DNA from: Euphorbia lathyris
Taxonomy: Eukaryota; Streptophyta; Magnoliopsida; Malpighiales; Euphorbiaceae
Reading direction: 5' to 3'
NCBI RefSeq assembly: GCF_963576675.1
Contig: NC_088911.1
Location: forward strand, 89,495,256-89,559,255
Length of the DNA: 64,000 nt
Part shown: in pieces, positions 48,591 through 58,118 of the stretch
Layout: the number at the start of each line of letters is the position of its first letter
Position numbering within the stretch: position 1 is the stretch's first letter
Translations under genes and position numbers: made by a program
Notes under the pieces: model-generated
What the model saw: only the letters and a program-made list of their open reading frames with translations
Told to the model about the DNA's origin: nothing
Databases searched by the model: none

Positions 48591-48759
48591 TTTACCTCTA
48601 CCAACACTTTAAAATTAGTGTTGCAATAACAAATTTAATATATTTACTCCAACACTTTTTAGAAAGTGTTGGAACAGAAGAAATTTAATCACACTTCTAG
48701 CAACACTTAAGTGGCAACACATGTATTTTCTGTTGTAATATACAATCTATGGTGTAGTG
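48591..48759. mobile_element. CACTA (EnSpm) terminus with subterminal repeats
   Basis: The complement of the right end reads CACTACACCATAGATTGTAT, a CACTA-type terminus ending exactly at 48759. Subterminal repeats CAACACTT/AAGTGTTG occur in both orientations (about 48603-48720), as expected for transposase binding. Integrase coding sequence of an Athila element begins at the next base. No transposase and no left end are in the window. Confidence 0.72.
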
Positions 48760-49073
48760 ATTTATCTTACGAAAATGCAAAAATATATAAAGAGAAAGTG
48801 AAAAAATGGCATGACACCAAGATTAAAATCAAAAGCTTTAGCGTTGGAGATAAGGTAATGTTGTTTAATTCACGACTACGATTGTTTCCAGGTAAACTTA
48901 AGTCTAGATGGACAAGACCATATTTAGTCATTAAAACATTCGACTATGGATCTTTAGAACTTAAAGGACCTAGCGGAGTTCGCTTTAAGGTTAACGGTAA
49001 TAGATGCAAAATCTATTATGAAAATGCTCCAATTAAGGAAATTAAGTTCATAACAAAATTTCATGAAGATTAA
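48760..49073 (+). pseudogene. Athila integrase C-terminal fragment
   Basis: The frame reads KVKKWHDTKIKIKSFSVGDK, then VMLFNSRLRLFPGKLKSRW and SLELKGPSGVRFKVNG, and stops at 49073. This is the C-terminal module of Ty3/Athila integrases that follows the DDE core. The upstream part is cut off by the CACTA terminus. It marks the 3' end of pol, so what follows is the element's 3' region. Confidence 0.88.
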
Positions 49074-49271
49074 TCCATTTTTATGTACTTCTTTTATTTT
49101 GTTTTTGTTTAAATTCATAGTTTAGCTTTTATTTTGTTTTAATTTTACACATTTTTATTATTTGTCATTTTTTAGATGAATTTAAATTAAGTTATAAATA
49201 CATAGAAATATATATAAGTCAAGTTTTTAATTAGATTTTAGGTTAATAGTTCGAATCAGAAGAAATTAGCA

Positions 49272-49623
49272 ATTCTCGGTCGAGAATCCAGGATTCTCAG
49301 TTGAGAATTTGCATTTTCAGAATTGTCCAAGAAGGTAAGAGATTTTCTGATCTTACCGAGAATTTATATTCTCGGCCGCGAATCAGAAATAAAGGGTTTC
49401 GACGCCTGATTTCCGAGAGGAAATCAGCTTGTCGCGACCGAGAATCAGGATTCTCGATCGCGACACGGGTATTTTTGGCACCTGTCAGCCTTGTTTCTTC
49501 TTCCTCCTGCAGATACAGCTTTTTAAACTCGAAAAATTGACTTTCTTCAACTCCAAAAGGTCTGATTTTATGTTTTTTCGCATCAAAAAGACACTTTCTT
49601 TCGTCCTATGATTCCTATAAATA
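49272..49623 (+). promoter_or_regulatory. Block 1: palindromes plus TATA upstream of ORF A
   Basis: Palindrome ATTCTCGGTCGAGAAT (49272-49287), a partner half-site cluster (49355-49383), then hairpin arms GTCGCGACCGAGAATC / GATTCTCGATCGCGAC (49431-49464; one mismatch). TATAAATA lies at 49616-49623, 113 bp before the ORF A ATG. The same modules occur in the LTR U3 (block 3), so this looks like an internal U3-like promoter. Confidence 0.65.
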
Positions 49624-49735
49624 AATCAAGAGGTTCAGATTTCTGTTACTTTTCTATTCATCTCTGTCAGACACATATCTGATATTCTAAAAACACCATT
49701 AAACAAAAGTTACAGAAACTTTTTCCCTCAAAACC

Positions 49736-50650
49736 ATGACTACCGAAACCAAAACTTCAAAGCAGATTGCTGCTTCACGCAACAAGCGTCCTGACTTATC
49801 AGAACGCTATAGTGCACCATTTCCTATATACAATCATGATGAAGGCAGACACTACTACAGACTTCGCTACAAATTCTTTATTGGCATGCTGTATATGGAC
49901 GAGTTCTTAAATGATGAACTCGGGATTAGCGACGATATGAATCGCTATCTAGAGAGATTAGGGTGGACCAAGTTTGCCCATATGAGGTTTCCTATTATTG
50001 GAGACTGGATTCTCGAATTTTTCTGTACAGTACGCTTCGTGAACAAGTGATGGGTGCGTCTCAGTTTTCGTAGAGATGGCGAAACCTTTACGTTTGGATA
50101 CCCTGAATTACATGCCTGGTTTGGTTTTCCCCCGAGGGATACAACCATACATCATCCTGGCAGAGATATGACATCCTGTGACATTTGGAGGATGCTAACA
50201 AGATTTTGGCGTTTCAATCCTCGTCTCGCCTACAACCAATCCATCAACTCCAATTCGATGTTATATTTACACAAATTCCTGTGTCACAGTTTGTTCGGCC
50301 GCACATTTAGTAGTGTTGTCAAAGACACGAATTTATATGTCCTTGGAGATATTTTCCAAGGCAATACAGTTGATACCTCCAAAATTTTGATGGAAGGTCT
50401 TGTTGCCGCTTCTCGATCCAAGGATAAGAAGATTGGCTTCGGCAATATCATATGTGGGATAATTCTCGGGGCCAAGGGGACAATTTCTGTTCCTTGGAGC
50501 GATGCTGAATCCTTTCCAGCATTGGACTATGAGTTCTTGGAAAGTGAAGGCCTCGTGAGACGTATCTTTAGGACAGGCCCACGTTTTCTCTCTGCACCCG
50601 AACGTCAAACTTTCGTGCAGTTAAAACTCGAGCGTTATAGGGCCATGTGA
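49736..50650 (+). pseudogene. Athila 3' ORF A (ORF-1/plant transposon protein family), one TGA
   Basis: The open frame from ATG 49736 is broken only by TGA at 50048-50050 (after FVNK) and then runs on in frame to 50650. It is about 304 residues. Motifs: LGWTKFAHMRFPIIGDWILE, FGFPPRD, HKFLCHSLFGR, FGNIICGIILGAKG. It is homologous along its length to ORF B. The family is the Athila 3' ORF (often called env-like), of unknown function; I see no clear signal peptide or membrane segment. The TGA could be a mutation or a readthrough stop. Confidence 0.75.
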
Positions 50651-51398
50651 ATCCCGATTTATAGGGATGAGTATTTAGAGTAATTTAAATTTGTTTTGAT
50701 TTTAAGTATGTAAATATTTGTGTTTTGATATTTATTAACTTTTCTTTGTATATATGTTTCCTTTTAATCTGTACATATGTGTTTTTCAATAAAGTTCCAA
50801 TTCATTTTGTTCATTACTTAGTTTAATTCTGATTTATATATCTGTTCCAGTTCATATGTGATAATCAATCCATCTTTATTAAATCCATTTCATGTTAATA
50901 AACACTATTCATTATTATAATATGACAATACTAATGTTTTTAATGAATTTACATGATCTTCTATAAAAGATTAACACATATATTCATTTGAACTTATTTA
51001 CCCATAAGCTTATGTATCTATATCTTACTTCGTGGATTTATTGTATCACGGATTCATGTACCCATATTTTAATTCATTCATTCGCTTTTGTTTGAACATT
51101 TAAGGTTTCAAACAATGAATTATTATTTAACATAAACTTACAATTAATTAAATTTAAGACGATTCATTTAACTTATATGTTTTTAATGTACATTAATGAT
51201 TCATTAAAACTCATTAAGGCAATTTATATCTCATTATTTTCCAATTAATAAGGATAAACCTTTGATTTTCCTTGTAATTAATGTTTTTTCATTTATTTTT
51301 TTAAGTACACGTACAGTTTTAATTAGTTTCATGTCATAATTGCTCAGAAAATTGACCGAATGGAGTTAAAACGCGCGAATTGAAGCCACCAGGGGTCG

Positions 51399-51616
51399 AT
51401 TCTCGGCCGAGAATTAAATATTCTCGGTAAGATCAGCGAAAACGAGCCAATTTCAGAGAGAAATCTTCTCTGAAATTGCCGTGTCGCGACCGAGAATCCG
51501 GATTCTCGATCGTGACACGCGTGCTGTAGGCGTGGGAAATCCGAATTTTTGCACTAAAATTGACCTATTCCTATTCCTAATCTACCTATAATTCACTTTA
51601 TTCAACCCTATAAATA
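51399..51616 (+). promoter_or_regulatory. Block 2: palindromes plus TATA upstream of ORF B
   Basis: Palindrome ATTCTCGGCCGAGAAT (51399-51414) is followed by ATTCTCGGTAAGATC. The hairpin (51481-51518) has arms GTGTCGCGACCGAGAATC and GATTCTCGATCGTGACAC. TATAAATA is at 51609-51616, 239 bp before the ORF B ATG. Same order as block 1. Confidence 0.68.
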
Positions 51617-51854
51617 CCTATTCCTTACACAAACATCACATCACCTCAATTTATAACCAATCCAATACTCTAAACTCTTCCCAATACTCTACTTTTACTC
51701 TTCCCAATTTATTCATCCCTATTCACAATCAATTACCCCCTTCATCTACTTTCTCTTTCATTCAATTCACCCCTTCCATTCCCAACTCATCTTCAACCTT
51801 TGGTTATTCTCTCTACATCTTTTTCTCTATTTCCAAACCCTAACACCAACCATC

Positions 51855-53072
51855 ATGCCTAGGACAAAGGTTTTCGCCAATCGCACTAAGATTACGGAGG
51901 TGAATCATCTTCGTCTTCGTTATGGGGCTTATTTTGACATTGCTTCCGAAGAAGAGGTGGAACGCTTCACACATTTTTCCAATTCTAAAAGGGAGTTTGT
52001 GGACATGCACTTCCTTGACTTTGATTCGGTAAGGGAATTAAACTTCTCTACTCGGATTAATGCTTTCATTGATACTTTGGGTTGGCAAACTTTTGTTGCA
52101 ATGAGATTTCCTAGCATTACGGAATACATTGTGGAGTTTTTGGTCACTTTGAAAATTAATAAGAAGAAAACTTCTATCTCTTTTAGAAATAATGGTGTGA
52201 CTTACACCATAGATTATGAGGCCATGGGAAATATGTTTGGTTTCCCTACAAGTGATTTCTTTGACAAGCCAAAGGATTTTGATAATGACACAATTTGGAA
52301 TACCCTTTCGGGTCAAGACTATTTTAACTTGAAAAACACTTCAAGCAAGATGATTAAGGACAATTGTTTGTTTTTTTTTCACAAATTCTTGAGTTTTTCG
52401 TTGTTTGGTCGTGTTGAGAGCTCCAAGATTCAAGTTCGGGATTTGTTTGTTATTGATTGCTTATTGAAAGGTTTGAGGGTTGATAGCATTGGTATGCTAT
52501 TTGATAATTTGTATCGTGCTTCGAGGGCTCACACCATTCAAATCCCTCTAGGTAATTTTATTACCGCTATAGTTTTGGGTGCCCGTGGAGAATTGGCCAA
52601 TTATGACATGTCTTCCTACCATGGATATGTTCCGCTTTTGAATATTTCGGCTCTTGAACGAGCTCACTTATTGGTTTCTTTGGTTCCTCCGGTTTTTGTT
52701 TCTTATAAGTCATGTATTGCCCATCTTCGTGGTAATATTGGAGGAGGAGCTTCAAGTTCCCAATTTGTAGGTACCGAAGAGGGCGGAGAGGAGGAAGAGG
52801 CGACAGATGCACCACAAGCACAACCCCAAGCTCAAGCACCACAAGAAAATGATCCGGTTGATTTAAGGCGGATTTTGAACCAAATCAATTCACATAATCG
52901 ACAAATGAATTTACGGATTGATGATTTGGTTGAGAACAATATGGTGATGAATGACAACCTCAACAACTTGAGGAGGGAACACAAATCCACCCGTCGTCGG
53001 ATGCTTTCGTTCTTCCGTCGTCAAAACGTTGAAACTTCACCGTCTCCACCGGATTCACCTTCAAATCTTTAG
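51855..53072 (+). CDS. Athila 3' ORF B (intact, 405 aa)
   Basis: An uninterrupted ORF from ATG 51855 to 53072. The first ~290 residues are the Athila 3' ORF domain: LGWQTFVAMRFPSITEYIVE, FRNNGVTYTIDYEAMGNMFG, HKFLSFSLFGR, IPLGNFITAIVLGARGE. The C-terminus has a Glu-rich then Pro/Gln/Ala stretch, a likely coiled coil (LRRILNQINSHNRQMNLRID, DLVENNMVMNDNLNNLRREH) and an Arg-rich tail. It is a paralogue of ORF A, with which it shares spacing and motifs. Function unknown. No obvious signal peptide or transmembrane segment argues against a classic envelope protein. Intactness suggests recent insertion or constraint. Confidence 0.75.
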   Translation: MPRTKVFANRTKITEVNHLRLRYGAYFDIASEEEVERFTHFSNSKREFVDMHFLDFDSVRELNFSTRINAFIDTLGWQTFVAMRFPSITEYIVEFLVTLKINKKKTSISFRNNGVTYTIDYEAMGNMFGFPTSDFFDKPKDFDNDTIWNTLSGQDYFNLKNTSSKMIKDNCLFFFHKFLSFSLFGRVESSKIQVRDLFVIDCLLKGLRVDSIGMLFDNLYRASRAHTIQIPLGNFITAIVLGARGELANYDMSSYHGYVPLLNISALERAHLLVSLVPPVFVSYKSCIAHLRGNIGGGASSSQFVGTEEGGEEEEATDAPQAQPQAQAPQENDPVDLRRILNQINSHNRQMNLRIDDLVENNMVMNDNLNNLRREHKSTRRRMLSFFRRQNVETSPSPPDSPSNL

Positions 53073-54515
53073 GTTTTATCTTTTCTATCACATTTTGTTG
53101 TTTTTCCATTATGTTTGGTACAATATTTTTATTTTTCTTTTGTTTGGTACAATTTTATTTTTCCATTATGATGAATGCTTATTCTATTTTCTTAGATGAA
53201 TTTCATTTCTCTCTTATTCCGTCTATGTTAATTCGTATATTTTTCGTGTTTTATCCATTCTTACACCAATGAGGACATGGTCCAATTAAAGTGTGGGATG
53301 AGATATTTCATATATCGTTCTATTACACGTACGAATGAATATAACGAATAAGAATAAGTTTTAATGCAACACTTGTTTTTTGCAAATGCAACATATATTG
53401 CAACATTTTTCAATAATGATATTACTTTTTAAACATTATTTTCATAACTTTACATTAATTTTCATATGTTTGAAAATATTTACCTTGTGATTATTTTAGG
53501 TCATTTTTATCGTTAGAAATAATATTTCTATACGGGCAATATTTTTTAAATTTTTCATAAATCTCCGATACGATTTTAAGTAAAAACGTCTCGAGTAAAT
53601 GTATTTAAGTAAATAAATTCTTTATTTTCAATCTCTATCTTATATCATAAAATCATGATACAATAAATCTTATTTTAAATTTTCAATTAGGTTTATAGGC
53701 ATTAAATTGAACTAACAATTTTTATCTCGGTTTGATTTTCGTCTTACATTAACACCAATTGAAGTTTTTAAGGAAACTTTAGCCATAATACATGTTGAAT
53801 TTTAAGTTAATATAGGATGAATGTGCTATTTTTCTTTTTCCCAATTTACAATTTTAATTTTTATAATTCATGTTAATTAATTAATCGTATTCTTAACTTT
53901 TGGCCACGATTGAGACCAACCTTATCACAATCGAGGTATGAAAGGGAAGAAAATTAAGTACCGCTTACTTTTGGCCACGATTGCGACCACCCTTATCACA
54001 ATCGAGGTATGGAAGGAACGTTTAAGCAAAAATTAAACGTGTTTAAGTTTAAAGTAACGATTGCGTCCACCCATGGCATGGTCGGTACCTCTTAAGAGAA
54101 CACAAAAGAAATAAAAGCATATAAAGTTACGATCAAGACCACCCTTATCTCGGGCGTAACTAAGCAAATAAATTAAACTCAAATACTTACTCATTTCGTG
54201 TAATAGTTTAGGTTTGGGAAAGAAAATTTTGTGCTTTAAAAATACCTTGAGACGAAAGACTCAATAACATGCGTGCTTATATTGTCCCGAATGCTTCAAT
54301 TCAAAAATTGAAAATAAAGACGAATGATATATCGTATTTAAACTAAGTTAGTTTGATATTTTGCGTATAAATTTACCATGCGAAGTTAATCTTTTCGGCT
54401 TAACTAATTTAAAACGAAATACAAAGATATATGTTCTATTTTCATAAAGAGGTTAGTTAAAGAATAAATTCAGTGAAATTTTGCTCGGGCTAGCAAAAGA
54501 TTAAGTGTGGAGATT
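53073..54515 (+). repeat. Athila 3' non-coding region with ~71-bp repeats and polypurine tract
   Basis: Four degenerate units spaced about 70 bp (53897-54160) share CGATTGNGACCACCCTTATC and ACAATCGAGGTATG. A purine-rich AAAGATTAAGTGTGGAGA (about 54497-54514) directly precedes the LTR and would prime plus-strand synthesis. No ORF. Confidence 0.7.
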
Positions 54516-56066
54516 TGTTGAGCTCAAAATATACCTAAAATATCATTTATATTTACATCAGTTTTGCTATGAAATCGTACTGTTTATATCTATTTAGAGT
54601 ACTTTTACGTTCAAATATGTTTCTTTCATTCAAGGTACCTAAATATTTGGTAAATTCCAAATAGGAACGAAAAGAGGTCAAAAACGAAAGAAAAACCCTA
54701 TAAAAGGAGTCAAAGACGACGAAAATCAAAAGCACCGAAACGAGGATGAGGACGAGGACGAAGTCAAGACGGAGGAAATTAATCCCGTGTCGCGACCGAG
54801 AATCCTCCATTCTCGATCGTGACACGCGTCGCCCAGCTCTCCCCCTTATCATTTTGAAGGCTGAAAATCTGTTTCCCCATTCTCGGCCGAGAATATACAT
54901 TCTCGGTAAGTTCAGATTTTCAGGCATCACTATATACATTTGTTCGTTTTCAAAGAAACGCATCCATTCGATTGGATAAAAACGTCTCTTCGCAGCAGAC
55001 ACGCTCCTTAGACCCGACTCTTCAACATCTATAAATAAAGAGTTGATTTCAGAGTTGAAGATATAGAAATATTGAAGAGAAGATTTAGTATATAATTAAT
55101 GCAGAAATTCTGAGTCAAGCAATTTAGAGTTAGAAGTTCGATTTTGTAAAAAGCAATATGATGTACACACATTGTTTATCAAATAATTACAAACACAGTA
55201 GCATTTAGATTTAGATTAAGATTTGTTCATATTAGTTTACATTTTGGTAGTAGAAGTACCCGTCACTATTCCGAAGATTCAGCGAGAAGATTTAGTAGAG
55301 GATTCGACCCAGGAGCCTGACAAACTCTAATCGAGGTTCGAGGAAAGGATTGACAACCCGTTCACTTGAAAGTCGACGAAATCTTCCATGCTTCTTTTTA
55401 TCTGTAAACTTGTATCAAATTCATACTTCATCTAATAAAGTTCATATAATTCAATATATTTTTATGTAGCACTTATGGTAAATGATCCGAAGTGAGTTCT
55501 GGTGTTTTCATTAATACGTAGTTGAATTCAAAATCATTACAAGGAAACTTTATTGAACACTTAGGCAAATTGATTCTTGCATAAGTATTAATTTGGTTAA
55601 GGTAGCAATCTAACCCGACCGTAGGAGGATTGTCTGTAGTTCAAAGCCCCTTAATTGAAGGAGTTTACGTTATTACATTTTTATAATTTATACAAAGTTT
55701 AAAGTTGTTTTCTTTGCTTAATGCAAACGAATTCATTTATTCTCTTTTTCTAAAGCACTAAACGTTCCTGTTTTGTAAATTTATACTCAAAACATAATTG
55801 ATTTCTAACATTCTACATATTCTAATCTAATTCTTATTCTATCAATTTCAAAACCAATTTCAAATAACGATTATCTATTTCTATAAAATTTAAGTCGTAT
55901 TTAAACTACATTTAAATAAGTTTTTATTGAAAAACGTTCCCTGTGGGATCGATATCTTTTTATTACTACAAGCGAAACCGTGCACTTGCGGAAATCGCTC
56001 AATAAGAAGCCGCAGTAGTGGGGAGCGCCTCGAGTGTATATTCACTACTAGTTTGGCTTCGCATCA
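54516..56066 (+). repeat. Athila LTR (1551 bp)
   Basis: Starts TGTTGAGCTCAAAATATACC after the polypurine tract and ends ..CTTCGCATCA before the primer site. U3 contains block 3: hairpin (54787-54825, arms GTGTCGCGACCGAGAAT / ATTCTCGATCGTGACAC) then palindrome ATTCTCGGCCGAGAAT (54879-54894), the reverse module order of blocks 1 and 2. TATAAATA lies at 55030-55037. Confidence 0.8.
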
Positions 56067-56072
56067 AGTTTT

Positions 56073-56090
56073 TGGTGCCGTTGTCGGGGA
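56073..56090 (+). promoter_or_regulatory. Athila primer-binding site (tRNA-Asp type)
   Basis: TGGTGCCGTTGTCGGGGA lies six bases after the LTR end. It matches the form of the Asp-tRNA primer site typical of Athila elements (TGGCGCCGTTGCCGGGGA) with two differences. Confidence 0.8.
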
Positions 56091-56238
56091 TTTATTTTCT
56101 TGCAATATTAGACCAAAACATTTTATTGTTAGTCTAAGCATTCTTTTTGTGTAAATTGTCTATATATACATACACTAACATCATTCTTTTTATGTTAATA
56201 TTGTTCTTTTGTTAAATTCATTAATTCTTTTATAGTTT

Positions 56239-56566
56239 ATGCTCACCCGATCCCGAAGTGGTAATCTTATTCCTATTGACCTCGAAATTGAACGTACTTT
56301 GTATAGGATAAGAAGAGAAAGAATGGCTGAAGTCAACAATGAGAACCAATATGCCAAGAACAACCAACACCAAAATGGAGGAGGCAATGATATAAGGACG
56401 ATGTTGGAGATCTTAGCTCCATATAGACCACAAAACCGAAATGGAATCGTTGCTCGTTCCATTCCGGTAAACACATATGAAATACAGACAAACATGATTC
56501 AGCTCATCCAACAAAGTGGCCAATTTGGAGGAGAGCTTCATGAAAATCCAAACGAACATTTAGAAC
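56239..56566 (+). pseudogene. Athila gag N-terminus, interrupted
   Basis: MLTRSRSGNLIPIDLEIERT starts at 56239; NQNRNGI-type linker and NTYEIQTNMIQLIQQSGQFG follow, as in Athila Gag before its capsid domain. Coding sequence ends at 56566, where an LTR (TGTAACATC) begins. Only about 109 codons remain. Confidence 0.8.
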
Positions 56567-58118
56567 TGTAACATCTCAATCTTGTGCATTCATGATATTT
56601 AGACACATGCATTACACGATATTAATTAGAGAATTTAGACATAATTTTACATCTTACATGTCATTCACCCCATGATAGATTCAAATAGATAGTAAAATCG
56701 GGATAACGTGTAAATGTAGAAAATAAAGGTAAATGTGTCTTCAAAACACATAAACTAAATGAGTAGTTAATAAATACACAATTAGAATGATAATTGATTA
56801 ACTATAGGATTAATTCACACTAACAATGAAAGGGGATGTAGTTGGAATTACGAAACTTGGTTTGGGCAAATTAGTAAAAAAGGGAACCTAGATGGATAAA
56901 TATGAAAATAAATAAAAAAATTACTAAACAAAAAGGGGATAAAGTTCAGATTTATCCTGAACCTTTTGGTAAGAACTCCTTGAAGAAACAAAAAGAAAAA
57001 AGGGAAGAGAAGAAGAAGGATAAGAAGAAGAGTTAGAAGAAGAAGAAGGTATGATGTTCAATTGTTTTGTACACTCAAGTTCGTGTCTTTAGAGTCTGAT
57101 TTTGAGAAGCTTAAAGAAGAGAAAGTTGTAAGGTTATGTCTTAGTTAAATTCCAGAATTCATTTCATACTATTTTGGTAAGTATACTATGAGATATGATA
57201 GTATCAATCAGACTAGGTCTAATCTGCAATCTGTACTTGATTTGTTTCTTTTTGTATATATTGGGACATCTTAGGGTCCGAATTTGAGGAAGGTATACAG
57301 ATGAAAATTGATCTTTTATGTGTTGAGTAAGCCTCTGTAAAGTTTGGTTAGTATTGGATAAGTAAGTAGTGAGAAAATCACTAAGGAAGTGTAGGTGTGC
57401 TGTGTGGCATAGGTGCTGAAACAGGGTCAGCTTGTAAATTTTACTGGCAATTATGTAGAGCTCCTAAAATTCCGATATTTGGATATGTTATACCTATGTA
57501 TGTCTAGTTTGATTCCCAAAAAGAATCAGAGCAATTGAAGTTATAAGTTTTAAGTTATGAGTAAATTAGCAAAACTGGTACAGACGAGTTGATGCTGAGA
57601 TAGGGCTTCAAAAGAAATTGTGCCATAAATCTGGTGGTTCTGGAAAAAATTATAAAATTTTAATATGATCTTCATATATGAGTCAGGAGTACAACAAAAC
57701 AAGAATTAGGTCCGTTGGTTTAGTATGGAGATAGTTACAAGGTTTGGTATTGACGGGTTATTGAGATATAGTATTTGATAGTGAAGTTTATGGAATAAAA
57801 GAAGAATAAGAAAATGAAATTTGGTAAATAAAGAATGATGTCTCTTTAATCATATATAGGTACTCAAAACTTTGAATACATTCCGGAGGAAGGTACAAGT
57901 CGCCGTCAAGGAAGCTAGCGGCTTAGTTGTGAGTATAAACATGATATGAATATTTTGGCTTCTGAAGTTGTGATTGAAATGTTGATATGAATGATGCTTT
58001 GTGATATTGTGAATTGTTTTGCCATGTTTGATGGAAATTGATACTTGATTGAATTATTTGTGATGGAATGACTTAAATGCAAAGTATGTGTACATGTTGC
58101 ATAAAACGTAAATGGCGT
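56567..58118 (+). repeat. Chromovirus-like LTR inserted in Athila gag, itself interrupted
   Basis: Starts TGTAACATCTCAATCTTGTG at 56567, directly inside Athila gag; AGAAC (56562-56566) would be the target duplication. It includes GGAGGAAGGTACAAGTCGCC (about 57883), common in such LTRs. It is cut at 58118 by the Ogre/Tat element before its own end is reached. Confidence 0.55.

Larger units (their letters stand above)
48760..56566 (+). mobile_element. Athila-lineage Ty3 element(s): pol end, two 3' ORFs, LTR, gag start
   Basis: Order: integrase end (48760-49073), promoter-like block 1, 3' ORF A (49736-50650), block 2, 3' ORF B (51855-53072), repeats, polypurine tract, LTR (54516-56066), primer site, gag start (56239-56566). 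A single LTR lies between the 3' end of one internal region and the 5' start of another, which is what recombination between tandem or adjacent copies leaves. The left is cut by CACTA, the right by a chromovirus-like LTR. Confidence 0.8.

Noticed and set aside
49736..53072. Envelope glycoproteins
   Set aside because: Athila 3' ORFs are often called env-like, but I see no convincing signal peptide, transmembrane segment or fusion motif in either ORF, so I keep the neutral name.
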